In this document: piece by piece, positions 51,556 through 60,259 of the stretch
Numbering within the stretch: the first letter of the stretch is position 1
How the letters are laid out: every line of letters begins with the position of its first letter
Assembly: GCA_964649745.1 (NCBI GenBank)
Contig: CAZYQI010000005.1
Location: 81,033 to 145,032, forward strand
Length of the DNA: 64,000 bases
Reading direction: 5' to 3'
Origin: CAZEHS01 sp964649745
Lineage (GTDB): Bacteria > Bacillota > Clostridia > Peptostreptococcales > Acidaminobacteraceae
The notes under the pieces: generated by a model
The model's input: only the letters and a program-made list of their open reading frames with translations
Told to the model about the DNA's origin: nothing
Databases searched by the model: none
Program-made: the position numbers and the translations under genes

Positions 51556-53041
51556 GGGATTTTATCCTCCCGTATAGTTTTGTCATCTGATAGATGCGGT
51601 CGGCCAGTTCTTCTGTCAGCTGACCCGGCAGCATGCGCCAGCTCCAGTTGTAATCCCCCACCGTGGAAGGGATATTCATCCTGGCCTCACTGCCCAGATT
51701 GAGGAAATCCTGCATTTGCGCTACAGCCAAATTTCCAACGGAGCTCCATGCCCCCCGTATGAAGCCCCAGTTGAGCCCCTCTTCCCGGGTAAGGCTGAGA
51801 TAGCGGCAGGCGTGAATCATGTCCGGCACACATACGGTGTCAAACCATCCCTTAACCGTGTTGTTGTCGTGGGTTCCTGTATAAACCACACAGTGCTTGT
51901 CATACAGATGGGTGAGATAATCACTTTCCTCCCGGGTATCGAAGGCAAACTGAAGCACCTTCATCCCTGGGAACCCGCTGGCTTCACGGAAGGCATGAAC
52001 CTCCGGAGTAAGGAATCCCAGATCTTCCGCAATGATATCCAGCCGACCTTCTGACTTTTCTATGGCCTCAAACAGCTTTATTCCCGGCCCCTTGACCCAA
52101 CGGCCGTTAACCGCCGTTGCCTCCCCCGCGGGTATTTCCCAGTAGGATTCGAATCCTCTGAAATGGTCGATCCGGGTCTTGTCAAAAAGCTCGGCATGGC
52201 GGCGCACCCGCTCAATCCACCATGCATAGCCGGTTTCCTCGTGGACCTTCCAGTCATATATGGGGTTCCCCCAAAGCTGGCCTGTATCGGAAAATCCATC
52301 CGGCGGACAACCTGCCACCACCTTGGGATTCCGCTCCTCATCCAGGAGGAACAGCTCCGGTGATGCCCAGGTGTCCGCACTGTCAGGAGAAACGTATATG
52401 GGCACATCTCCAATGATGGAAATCCCATGTTCTTGGGCTGTTTTCCTTATCCGGGTCCACTGACGGTCAAAGACATACTGAACGAATATCCAATAATCCA
52501 TTTCCCGCTTAAGTTTCTTCTCCATATCCTCCAGGGCTTGAGGCTGGCGGAGGCGTATTGCCTCCGGCCATTTCTGCCAGGAAACACCCTTGAACTCTGC
52601 TTTCAGCGCCATAAAAAGCGCATAATCCCGGAGCCAGGCCTCTTCTTTCCGGGCAAACTGCTTCAGGGCCCGGTTCACCCGCCATCGGCTTCTTCTGAAA
52701 GCCTTTCGAAGGGCATGCTGCTTGGCCTTTTCAAGCCGGGGAAAATCCACCCGCTCAGGATTACGACCGAAATTAAGCTTGTTCAGGTCGGATTCCTTCA
52801 AGAGGCCTTCCGCCATCAACTCTTCCAAATCGATGAGGTTGGGGTTTCCTGCAAAGGTGCTGTAGGATTGATAGGGCGAATTGCCAAAGCCTGTGGGCCC
52901 CAAGGGCAGGATCTGCCACCAGGTCTGGCCCGAACGCTTCAGAAACTTTATGAATTTCTCCGCTTCCGTTCCCATGGTTCCAATGCCGTAGGGGCCGGGC
53001 AGGGAGGTGATATGAAGCAGTATTCCGCTGGATCTGGGCAT
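51548..53041 (-). CDS. malQ: 4-alpha-glucanotransferase (amylomaltase)
   Basis: A 497-residue GH77 enzyme that disproportionates maltooligosaccharides into longer chains plus glucose. N-terminal SSGILLHITSLPGPYGIGTMG, LPLGPTGFGNSPYQSYSTFAGN, GDVPIYVSPDSADTW, RIDHFRGFESYW (catalytic Asp), IAEDLGFLTPEV (acid/base Glu) and TGTHDNNTVKGWF are all present. ATG follows AAGGAGGC. It works with GlgP, which shortens the chains MalQ extends. Confidence 0.96.
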   Translation of the reverse strand: MPRSSGILLHITSLPGPYGIGTMGTEAEKFIKFLKRSGQTWWQILPLGPTGFGNSPYQSYSTFAGNPNLIDLEELMAEGLLKESDLNKLNFGRNPERVDFPRLEKAKQHALRKAFRRSRWRVNRALKQFARKEEAWLRDYALFMALKAEFKGVSWQKWPEAIRLRQPQALEDMEKKLKREMDYWIFVQYVFDRQWTRIRKTAQEHGISIIGDVPIYVSPDSADTWASPELFLLDEERNPKVVAGCPPDGFSDTGQLWGNPIYDWKVHEETGYAWWIERVRRHAELFDKTRIDHFRGFESYWEIPAGEATAVNGRWVKGPGIKLFEAIEKSEGRLDIIAEDLGFLTPEVHAFREASGFPGMKVLQFAFDTREESDYLTHLYDKHCVVYTGTHDNNTVKGWFDTVCVPDMIHACRYLSLTREEGLNWGFIRGAWSSVGNLAVAQMQDFLNLGSEARMNIPSTVGDYNWSWRMLPGQLTEELADRIYQMTKLYGRIKSHV

Positions 53042-53071
53042 GTGTTGCCTCCTTATTAACGCACCGGCTGA

Positions 53072-55231
53072 TCATTCCCCGTGGTCTTTTATAACGTCGG
53101 TATCCCGTTCTTCAATTTTTCCGTCTTCCAGAATGATACGCCAGTGTATTCGTTCAAACCTGTGGAATCCATGCTCCACCGCTTCCAAATCGATTCTCCC
53201 GTTGTCAAGATGGGCTTCCAGGTGAAGCTGCGACGGTTTCGCCGCCTCAAGGGGCTGATGGATACCGTCGTCGTCAAGAAGGGTGTGCTGGCTGTGATTC
53301 ACAAGAAATACGGTAACATCCAAGGTAGTTACCGATATACGCTCTACCCTGTTGGCGGGTTCCGCCAATACAAGCATGGCATCCGGGCGTAGAAAAACCG
53401 CTGTTTCGGATAACCCCAGCTTGATGTAGTGATCCCCTGCCGGAACCACCACCCATTCCCGTGACGCACAGCCGGAGGCTCGCCAGAGAGCCATGGCTTC
53501 AGGAAGCCACACCATCCGTCCCCTGAGGGAGGGCTGAACCACCGGGGCAAGCATCAGTCCTGCTCCCAGCAGAAGCTGGTCGTCGATATCCCGGGACCGG
53601 TTATCCCGATAGCTCCATGAAAGAGGCTTAAACAACGGGTGGTCCGATTCCGCCGCCTTAAGCAGCTCGGAATACAGCCATGGAATCATGGAATAGCGGA
53701 GTTCAAGGATATTTCGAAGGATACCCACCGTTTCCCCATCGTACGCATAAGGTTCCTGTCTACGGGTACCCATGGCCGCGTGATTTCTGAACAAAGGTGT
53801 GAACAAGGAAAACTGGAACCAACGAATCAGAAGCTCCGGAGACGTGTCTCCTGAAAAGCCCCCGGTATCCGCTCCGCAGTAAAGATAACCGCAAAAGTTC
53901 AGTGCCGGCATCATCCGCACATTGAGCAGCAGATGCTCCCACCATGCGTGATTGTCTCCTGTCCATATGCCGCCGTACCGATGGGCTCCCACGGCAGAAG
54001 CCCTTGAAAACATCAGCAGCCGCTTTTCCGGACAGTATTCTGCAAAGCCTTCCGCTGCAGACCTGGTCATATTCATGCCATAGAGATTGTGCACCTTGTC
54101 ATGGCTAATCCTTTTTCCATCCACCCAATGGTGCATGGCCTGATAATCCGCTTTTCGGTTGTTGATGCTTTCAAAGGTATGGGTTAAATTGAAAAAACTA
54201 GTGATATCGAGGTTTTGCCCCCGGCACTTTTCTGCCAAATCGATGGCGGCCTCAATACCGGCGTCTGTGTAGAAGATAGCAGGCTCATTCATGTCGTTCC
54301 AAAAGCCTTCAAACCCCAGGTCAATCAGCACCCGGTACCATTCACCGAACCATCGCCGGGCTTCCGGATTCAGAAAATCGGGAAAATGGACCCTTCCCGG
54401 CCAAACCGCCGCAACAAAAGGGCTTCCCCTTTCATCTGTGCAGAAAAATCCCCGGGCCAGACCTTCCTCATATACAGGATATCCCGCTTCGATCTTTACC
54501 CCCGCGTCGATGATGGGCACAAGGCGCAGTCCCTGCTCCTTCATTTTCCCTATCAGAGATTCCATCTGAGGGAATGCCTCCCCGTCGATGGTAAAGTCCT
54601 TGTACCGCTCCATATAATCGATATCCAGATAGATGGCATCGATTGGAAGGCCGTGGGCATCAAACTGCTCGGCAACCTCCAGAACCTGGCCTTCATCAAT
54701 ATAGCTCCAGCGGCACTGCTGATAGCCCATTCCCCATTTGGGAGGAATGTACGGCTTTCCAATCAATTGACGGAAGGCCTGAACCAACCGGTCCAGGGGG
54801 GCGCCGTCAATAATCCACAGATCAAAGTCGCCCCCGGCAACCTGAATATCAAGCCGGTTCCTTACCCCGTGGCCCACATCAAACCGGATATGGCCGGGAA
54901 AATCAATCCATGCCAGAAAGGGACTCTCTCCGTCCAGAATCAGGTACGGATGGGCCCCATAAAGGGATTTCACTTCCGGTGTATGATTGGGTTCATCATT
55001 GCACCAGTTCTCATAGATTCTACCTCGCCTGTTCTGGGGCCCTACCGCCTGCCCCAGACCAAGTACGCGGTCATTTTCATCCATTCGGTGTGAAAAGCGG
55101 ATTCCCGAGGGCGAAGATTGCCTTTCAAAAGGATGAGGGGAGCCGGATGCAGCGGGGATGTCTAACACCGCCGCATCCGTGATGAAGGGCGTTCCATATC
55201 GATATCGACGAATCGTCGCGTGTGTTCTCAT
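53072..55231 (-). CDS. GH31 alpha-glucosidase
   Basis: A 719-residue glycoside hydrolase family 31 enzyme. PPKWGMGYQQCRWSY, AIYLDIDYMERYKDFTID, the nucleophile motif GFWNDMNEPAIF near residue 337, and the acid/base region RYGGIWTGDNHAWWEHL near 440. It lacks a signal peptide, so it should act on imported oligosaccharides. The start at 55231 (ATG) has AGGTGG five bases upstream and was preferred to a GTG three codons earlier. Substrate linkage (maltose, isomaltose or other alpha-glucosides) is not resolved. Confidence 0.93.
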   Translation of the reverse strand: MRTHATIRRYRYGTPFITDAAVLDIPAASGSPHPFERQSSPSGIRFSHRMDENDRVLGLGQAVGPQNRRGRIYENWCNDEPNHTPEVKSLYGAHPYLILDGESPFLAWIDFPGHIRFDVGHGVRNRLDIQVAGGDFDLWIIDGAPLDRLVQAFRQLIGKPYIPPKWGMGYQQCRWSYIDEGQVLEVAEQFDAHGLPIDAIYLDIDYMERYKDFTIDGEAFPQMESLIGKMKEQGLRLVPIIDAGVKIEAGYPVYEEGLARGFFCTDERGSPFVAAVWPGRVHFPDFLNPEARRWFGEWYRVLIDLGFEGFWNDMNEPAIFYTDAGIEAAIDLAEKCRGQNLDITSFFNLTHTFESINNRKADYQAMHHWVDGKRISHDKVHNLYGMNMTRSAAEGFAEYCPEKRLLMFSRASAVGAHRYGGIWTGDNHAWWEHLLLNVRMMPALNFCGYLYCGADTGGFSGDTSPELLIRWFQFSLFTPLFRNHAAMGTRRQEPYAYDGETVGILRNILELRYSMIPWLYSELLKAAESDHPLFKPLSWSYRDNRSRDIDDQLLLGAGLMLAPVVQPSLRGRMVWLPEAMALWRASGCASREWVVVPAGDHYIKLGLSETAVFLRPDAMLVLAEPANRVERISVTTLDVTVFLVNHSQHTLLDDDGIHQPLEAAKPSQLHLEAHLDNGRIDLEAVEHGFHRFERIHWRIILEDGKIEERDTDVIKDHGE

Positions 55232-55240
55232 TTTTACCAC

Positions 55241-56068
55241 CTACTTGATAGATCCCTGGGTTACGCCTTTAACGATATGCTTTTGGGCGACAAAATAGAA
55301 AATGATGATGGGAACCATACCGATAAAAAGCCCGGCAAGGGCAAGATTCCACTTTTTCGAGTATTCGCCGAAGAAATAGAACATGCGAAGGGGAATCGTG
55401 TGCCACTCCGGCCTGTTGATCACCAACTGAGGAAGCAGGAAGTCGTTCCATATCCACATGGTGTTGAGGATGGCCACGGTCACCGTAATGGGCTTCAGCA
55501 ACGGGAACACAATCAGCCAAAAGGTCTGCAGAGGGTTGCACCCATCTATCAACGCCGCCTCCTCCAACTCCTGGGGGATATTCTTGATAAAACCGTGATA
55601 AAGAATGATGGACAGGCTTGATCCAAAGCCCAGGTACATGAAGATAAGCCCTCCCGGATTGAGAAGATCCATTCTTCCCATCACACGGATCAGGGGCAGC
55701 ATGACGCTCTGAAAGGGTACCAGCATGGCTGCGGCAAAAACAAAGAACAGTACAGAGCTCATTTTTGTATGGGAGCGCACCAGCACCCAGGCTGCCATGG
55801 AGGAGAAAACAATGATGATAACCGTGCTGAGGCCGGTGATCATGATGGAATTCATAAACGAGTGAATGAAATCCAGATCGACGAAGGCCTGTCGGTAATT
55901 ATCCAACGTAAAGTACTGTGCTGTAGGAAGACCGGTGACATCCATGAAGATGCCCTTCTGTGTCTTAAGGGAATTGGTCATAACCAGATAGAAGGGGGAG
56001 ATAAACAGCAGGCATAGGGCAACCGCAATGACGTATAGGATGGGACGGCTTTTTTTCGTGTTTTCCAT
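55241..56068 (-). CDS. Carbohydrate ABC transporter permease (MalG type)
   Basis: A 275-residue inner-membrane permease with about six helices. The EAA loop reads EEAALIDGCNPLQTFWLIVFPLLKPI near 180-205, the contact site for the ATPase. The N-terminal pattern (VIAVALCLLFISPFYLVMTNSLKT) is typical of the MalG side. Its ATG overlaps the stop of the preceding permease (TAATG). Confidence 0.93.
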   Translation of the reverse strand: MENTKKSRPILYVIAVALCLLFISPFYLVMTNSLKTQKGIFMDVTGLPTAQYFTLDNYRQAFVDLDFIHSFMNSIMITGLSTVIIIVFSSMAAWVLVRSHTKMSSVLFFVFAAAMLVPFQSVMLPLIRVMGRMDLLNPGGLIFMYLGFGSSLSIILYHGFIKNIPQELEEAALIDGCNPLQTFWLIVFPLLKPITVTVAILNTMWIWNDFLLPQLVINRPEWHTIPLRMFYFFGEYSKKWNLALAGLFIGMVPIIIFYFVAQKHIVKGVTQGSIK

Positions 56069-56934
56069 TACATCTCCACCTCCCTCTTTTTACTGTAGTA
56101 GATCTGGGTCAGCGTTATGGCCGCCACCGCCAGCAGGAATATGACCGCCTTGGCCTGGGCAAGACCCAGCTTGTTGAAGACAAAGGCCGATTTGTAGATG
56201 TTCAGGGCCAGCATCTGAGTGGAGTCGAAGGGCCCCCCTGCGGTTAACGCCAGGTTCTGGTCAAAGAGCTTGAAGGAATTGGACAGGGAAAGAAATACGC
56301 CTACCGTGAAAGCCGGAGCCACCAAGGGTATGGTGATATGCCTCAGCCGCTGCCAGGGGCCGGCCCCATCTATCTTGGCAGCTTCGTTCAGGGATTCCGG
56401 TATACTTTCGATGGCTGCGATGTAGATGATCATCATATACCCGGCCAGTTGCCAGGACATCAGGATTGCCAGACCCCAAAAGCCGGTGGAGGTATCCGAC
56501 AGCCAGCCTTGAAGAAAGTCGATTCCCAGCATTTTTCCGGCTCCGTCGAAGGCCTTTATAAAGATAAACTGCCACACGAAGCCAAGAATCAGACCCCCGA
56601 TCAGGTTGGGCATAAAGAAGATGCTTCGCATGATGTTGCTGCCTTTAAGACCCCGGGTTGCCAGCATGGCCAGGCCAAAGCCCATGATGTTGATTACCAC
56701 CACAGAAATGGCTGCAAATTTTGCGGTGAACAGAAATGCCTTGATAAAGCCCGGGTCACCGCTGAGTATCTGTATGTAGTTTTTCATTCCAACCCATTGG
56801 GCGGTGTTGCCGATGCCGTTCCAATCCGTGAAGGAATAGTAGAAGCCCATGAACATGGGAATGATGACTACCAGCAGGAATGCAAACAGGCAAGGCCCAA
56901 CAAAGAGGGCAAACCAAAGCTTTGAACGTTTCAT
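56068..56934 (-). CDS. Carbohydrate ABC transporter permease (MalF type)
   Basis: A 288-residue permease with about six helices. The EAA loop is NEAAKIDGAGPWQRLRHITIPLVAP near 195-220, and the start is MKRSKLWFALFVGPCLFAFLLVVIIPMFMGFYYSFTDWNG. The ATG at 56934 was chosen because the 49-codon upstream extension is translated repeat sequence; the ribosome site (ACGGTGACC) is weak, so expression may depend on read-through from the binding-protein gene. Confidence 0.92.
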   Translation of the reverse strand: MKRSKLWFALFVGPCLFAFLLVVIIPMFMGFYYSFTDWNGIGNTAQWVGMKNYIQILSGDPGFIKAFLFTAKFAAISVVVINIMGFGLAMLATRGLKGSNIMRSIFFMPNLIGGLILGFVWQFIFIKAFDGAGKMLGIDFLQGWLSDTSTGFWGLAILMSWQLAGYMMIIYIAAIESIPESLNEAAKIDGAGPWQRLRHITIPLVAPAFTVGVFLSLSNSFKLFDQNLALTAGGPFDSTQMLALNIYKSAFVFNKLGLAQAKAVIFLLAVAAITLTQIYYSKKREVEM

Positions 56935-56970
56935 AGGGTCACCGTTTCGTAGTATTAAATTAATAAAACA

Positions 56971-57072
56971 ATAGCCACGGATAACACGGATGGCCACGGA
57001 AGAAGATGTTATGACGGAGTGTCTCGTTAACACTAATCGTTGTCCATGCAAATCCGTGTTATCCGTGGCTAT
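56971..57072. repeat. Family 2 palindromic repeat between binding protein and permease genes
   Basis: ATAGCCACGGATAACACGGAT on the left and AATCCGTGTTATCCGTGGCTAT inverted on the right, about 60 bases apart. It sits inside the transporter operon. Confidence 0.88.
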
Positions 57073-57132
57073 ATGCTTCATTTTTATTCAGGCGGGAGTT
57101 GCCTCCCGCCTGAATTCATTTGACACTTAGCG

Positions 57133-58473
57133 CTATTTCCTTGCTTCTTCCCACTTGGTTTGAACATCTTTCACAAGCTCTTCCCACTTCAGCTCTCCAG
57201 CCAGATATTTCTGGATGTCGGTGCCCAGTACTTCCTGACCCCAGCCTGTGGGGTAGCCCATGAATACCCATGGCATGGTGTTTCCGGCTTCAGCATAGCC
57301 TTTTACCGCCTTGCCCAGAGAATCTTTGGGTTCGAAGCCTTCATAGCCTTTGAGGGGCGGTATGAAGAAGAATTTGTTCACAACATAGTCTTTACCTTCG
57401 TCAGAGGTATACAGCCAGTTGAGGAAGTCCTTTGCAGCCTTCTTGTCGGCATCGGGGGCATCCTTGTTCACTGCCCAGTGCATGGGAACACCAACCGGAA
57501 TACTTCCGGCTTTTCCGCCCGGAACAGGCAGGGGGAGGATGCCAAGGTTGTCGGCTACGGCCTGGTCAATTTTTGCCACGCCGCTGTAAATCCAGTTGCC
57601 CTGTTGCACCATGGCCACACGTTCAATGGCAAGACCGTTATCCACCTGTGTTGCATAGTCCACTGCGTTTAGCTTTGCACGATCCTTCCCGGAGGGAGAG
57701 TAATCCGCCATCAGGTCGATCAGTTGTTTAAGGGCATCTGCATTCTTGAATTCCACCTTCTTTGCACTGAAGGCCGTCAGGGAGTTGTCAAACTCCTCGC
57801 TCAACGCCGCGTTGGAGGTGTGAAGCCCGGTTACCCAGGTCTCCTTGGCTGCGTACTCGAATACAGCTTCCAGCTGTGGGTATTTCTCTTTCAAAGCGCC
57901 GGACTTGATCTTGGCGTCCAGGGCTTTTACTGCGGTTTCAAGGGTTGCGAAATCTTTTACGCTGGCTGTGTCAACACCGGCAGCCTCAAAGATGCCTTTG
58001 TTGTAAACCAGTCCGTAGCCCTCAATATTGAATGGCAGGGCGTAAACCTTTCCATCAACCGTTGCACCGGACAGGATCCCGTCCATTGCCTGGGGTACCC
58101 AGGGCTGATCCGAGAGATCTTCCAGCTTGGCTGTCCAATCCGCGATATCCTGAGGACCGCCCACGTTGTAGATGTCGGGCTCCGCACCGGACTGGAACTG
58201 CGCTCTCAGAGCCGCGCCGTAATCACCGCCACCGCCGACTGTCTGCAGATTGATCTTAACATTGGGGTTTGCGGCCTCATAGGCTTTTGCCGCAGCTTCC
58301 AGTTCTTTGGCGATTTCAACCTTGAACTGGAAGATGTCAACCGTTACCTGTTCTGCGGCCGGTGCCGCCGGCTCAGCAGGCGCTGCAGGCTTGGGAGCGC
58401 AGCCTGTGGTAAGTGTCATCAGTGCCATCACCAAAACCAAAGCGAATGCCAACCCTTTTTTCATGTTCTTCAT
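57133..58473 (-). CDS. Sugar ABC transporter substrate-binding lipoprotein
   Basis: A 446-residue lipoprotein. Signal peptide with lipobox LTTGC near residue 24, then an Ala/Pro-rich spacer, and an extracellular solute-binding protein family 1 fold (ANPNVKINLQTVGGGGDYGAALRAQFQSGAEPDIYNVGG; PFNIEGYGLVYNKGIFEAAGVD; GNWIYSGVAKIDQ). Gene neighbours point to maltooligosaccharides or alpha-glucosides. ATG at 58473 follows GGAGGG. No ATPase gene is present, so a shared MsmK-like ATPase elsewhere is inferred. Confidence 0.93.
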   Translation of the reverse strand: MKNMKKGLAFALVLVMALMTLTTGCAPKPAAPAEPAAPAAEQVTVDIFQFKVEIAKELEAAAKAYEAANPNVKINLQTVGGGGDYGAALRAQFQSGAEPDIYNVGGPQDIADWTAKLEDLSDQPWVPQAMDGILSGATVDGKVYALPFNIEGYGLVYNKGIFEAAGVDTASVKDFATLETAVKALDAKIKSGALKEKYPQLEAVFEYAAKETWVTGLHTSNAALSEEFDNSLTAFSAKKVEFKNADALKQLIDLMADYSPSGKDRAKLNAVDYATQVDNGLAIERVAMVQQGNWIYSGVAKIDQAVADNLGILPLPVPGGKAGSIPVGVPMHWAVNKDAPDADKKAAKDFLNWLYTSDEGKDYVVNKFFFIPPLKGYEGFEPKDSLGKAVKGYAEAGNTMPWVFMGYPTGWGQEVLGTDIQKYLAGELKWEELVKDVQTKWEEARK

Positions 58474-58616
58474 ACATTCCCTCCTCATTTTTTTGCTATT
58501 TTACACGGTAATCTGTTATATCTCCGTGTTTGAAGACTGATGAAACGCTTATACATTTGGCCGCAGCCCATGTCCCGTTGGGAAACCATCGGCCATGAAA
58601 ATGGTGACGATTGGCA

Positions 58617-58715
58617 GGGGCTCCATCCCCCTCTTGAGGGGGAACGGACACGAAGCGGTAAGGGGGAGTAAGCGCGTAACAACTCCCACCGTCACCTTCG
58701 GCGCCACCTCCGTTA
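58617..58715. repeat. Palindromic repeat, family 3
   Basis: GGGGCTCCATCCCCCTC...GAGGGGGAACGG, followed by GTAAGGGGGAG and CAACTCCCACCGTCACCTTC-GGCGCCACCTCC. It is GC-rich with several internal inverted segments and no coding sense, and resembles widely scattered bacterial CCCCTCC/CCACCTCC repeats. Only one copy is seen here. Confidence 0.5.
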
Positions 58716-58871
58716 AGCAGGGTGCACAAATCTGTGATTTGTTGCACATCGCTTATGCCGTAACGGCCAAGAGGGAGGTCTAGCGGTAGTGCATTTTTAG
58801 GGTAGATGAAGGGCGTATGAAGATCATATGAAGGTCGATGAATTTTGTGAATAGAGAACATATGCGTTTTT

Positions 58872-58910
58872 ATCGGTCTTCATCGGGTTTCATCTGCGTT
58901 CATCCGTGGC
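58872..58910. repeat. Half copy of family 2 repeat
   Basis: ATCGGTCTTCATCGGGTTTCATCTGCG-TTCATCCGTGGC; the right part matches the family 2 end ATCCGTGGC, and the left is diverged. It lies just after the LacI-type gene stop codon. Confidence 0.55.
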
Positions 58911-58931
58911 AAAGGGTTTATTACCACGCTT

Positions 58932-59957
58932 TTAAATCCTTCTGCAAGAACTCCTTCGCACTAGTTCTGTGCCGAGGACCAGGTGTTCGTTTCCGGTTTT
59001 CTTTTTCATCAGCCGGAACAACATCTCCACCGCCTTTTCACCCATTTCTTCAAAAGGCTGCATCACCGTCGTCAATGGTGGATTATAGAACGCGCCGTAT
59101 TCCATGCCGTCAAACCCCACCACCGAAACATCCTCCGGGATCCTCCGTCCGCTTTCCAAAATGGCATGGGCGGCTCCGATGGCTTTTGTGTCCGATGTTG
59201 CAAATACCGCTGTAAGATCCGGACACCTCTCCAGCAGCCGTGTCATCGCTGCCGCGCCGTCCTCGAAGGTATAATCTCCATCGTCCACCAATTCCTCATT
59301 GAAGGGTATGTGCCGGGAGCTCAGTGCTTTCTTATAGCCCTCCAGTCGAAGCATGCCGTTGCAGGTGTCCGCATCGCCGGAGTGTATGACCCCAATACGG
59401 GTATGCCCCAGGTCGCATAGGTAATCCACCGCCTGCCGGGCCGCCTTGGCATTATCGATGCTGATGCTGGAAAACAGGCTTCTGTCGGCTTTCTGATCCA
59501 CGCAGGTGGAGGCCAGCACCATGGGGGTATTGAGCCCAGTCAGCCGGGCGTCATCCAGATGGTCGTAATTTCCTCCCAGACAGATCATGCCGCAGAGCTT
59601 CTTCTCCATGGCCACTTCCACTGCGGCTTCCACATCATCCACATTGCTGTTGTTGTAATGCAGAACCAGGGTATACCCCTCATCCGCCATACGGGCCTCT
59701 ATGGATTCCACAATCCGGGCGAAGAAGGGATTGTGCTTCCCCTTTACAAGGATGCCCACATGATTGGAATCATTTCGTTTCAAATTTCGTGCACTGTTGT
59801 TAGGTATGTATCCGGCCTCTTCAATGACCTTCAAAACCTTTTCACGGGTGTCTTCCTTTACATCCGGATGGCTGTTGATCACACGGGAAACCGTACTGAC
59901 CGCCACCCCTGCCAACTTAGCGATATCCTTGATGTTGAGATTATGTATCCGAATCAC
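58932..59957 (-). CDS. LacI family transcriptional regulator of the alpha-glucan operon
   Basis: About 341 residues. The helix-turn-helix NIKDIAKLAGVAVSTVSRVINSHPDVKEDTREKVLKVIEEAGYIPN is at the start, followed by a periplasmic-binding-protein-like sensor domain (VGILVKGKHNPFFARIVESI; FDGMEYGAFYNPPLTTVMQP). It probably represses the genes it precedes until an oligosaccharide binds. The start is uncertain: GTG at 59957 fits the family length but has only a weak AAAGGA very close. An in-frame GTG at 60020 would put two operator-like palindromes inside the coding region, so the shorter form was chosen. Confidence 0.85.
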   Translation of the reverse strand: MIRIHNLNIKDIAKLAGVAVSTVSRVINSHPDVKEDTREKVLKVIEEAGYIPNNSARNLKRNDSNHVGILVKGKHNPFFARIVESIEARMADEGYTLVLHYNNSNVDDVEAAVEVAMEKKLCGMICLGGNYDHLDDARLTGLNTPMVLASTCVDQKADRSLFSSISIDNAKAARQAVDYLCDLGHTRIGVIHSGDADTCNGMLRLEGYKKALSSRHIPFNEELVDDGDYTFEDGAAAMTRLLERCPDLTAVFATSDTKAIGAAHAILESGRRIPEDVSVVGFDGMEYGAFYNPPLTTVMQPFEEMGEKAVEMLFRLMKKKTGNEHLVLGTELVRRSSCRRI

Positions 59958-59968
59958 CGTCCTTTTCA

Positions 59969-60004
59969 GAAACGTTTCCGGTATCGTTTCTGGTAACGTT
60001 TTCA
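59969..60004. promoter_or_regulatory. Two LacI-type operator palindromes at the start of the regulator gene
   Basis: GAAACGTTTC at 59969-59978 and TGGTAACGTTTTCA at 59991-60004, centres about 24 bases apart, with a half site between them. They are likely autoregulatory sites. Confidence 0.55.
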
Positions 60005-60086
60005 GTTTCAATTCTAGCACCGGGGTTTTGCGTTTTCAAGAGCATTTTTCCCTGCAAAATTCCCGGAACCGACTCAAACTATTTTG

Positions 60087-60100
60087 TGAAAACGCTTTCA
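60087..60100. promoter_or_regulatory. cre-like / LacI-family operator
   Basis: TGAAAACGCTTTCA is a perfect palindrome and fits the CcpA consensus TGWAANCGNTNWCA at all fixed positions. It lies upstream of the LacI-type gene. It could serve CcpA or the local regulator. Confidence 0.65.
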
Positions 60101-60108
60101 TAACTTTG

Positions 60109-60161
60109 AAAAAAAATTCCTGCCAAGCATTACCGGAACGGTTCCGGTAATGCTGACAGGA
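60109..60161 (-). terminator. Intrinsic terminator of the pncA-pncB operon
   Basis: AGCATTACCGGAAC and GTTCCGGTAATGCT (14-base perfect arms, one-base centre) with outer CCTG/CAGG; on the minus strand AATTTTTTTT follows. It lies about 100 bases after pncB. Confidence 0.85.
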
Positions 60162-60259
60162 CATGGATACCCAAAATTATGAAATTGAAACTTTTGCGTT
60201 ACATCTCTAAAAACCCGGTTATAACCCGTGGCGAAACACCTGTTTTCTTGTGTCACAGG

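Larger units (their letters stand above)
58474..58931. other. Spacer between LacI-type regulator and binding protein, repeat-rich
   Basis: 458 bases without a supported gene. A dyad ACACGG-N15-CCGTGT (58503-58529), 30 bases before the binding-protein ATG, could be an operator. A hairpin-prone GTGC...GCAC dyad lies at 58722-58747. Repeats lie at 58617-58715 and 58872-58910. Confidence 0.5.

Noticed and set aside
58496..58861. Possible small genes in the spacer before the binding protein
   Set aside because: Frames run through repeat sequence and lack ribosome sites and family features.
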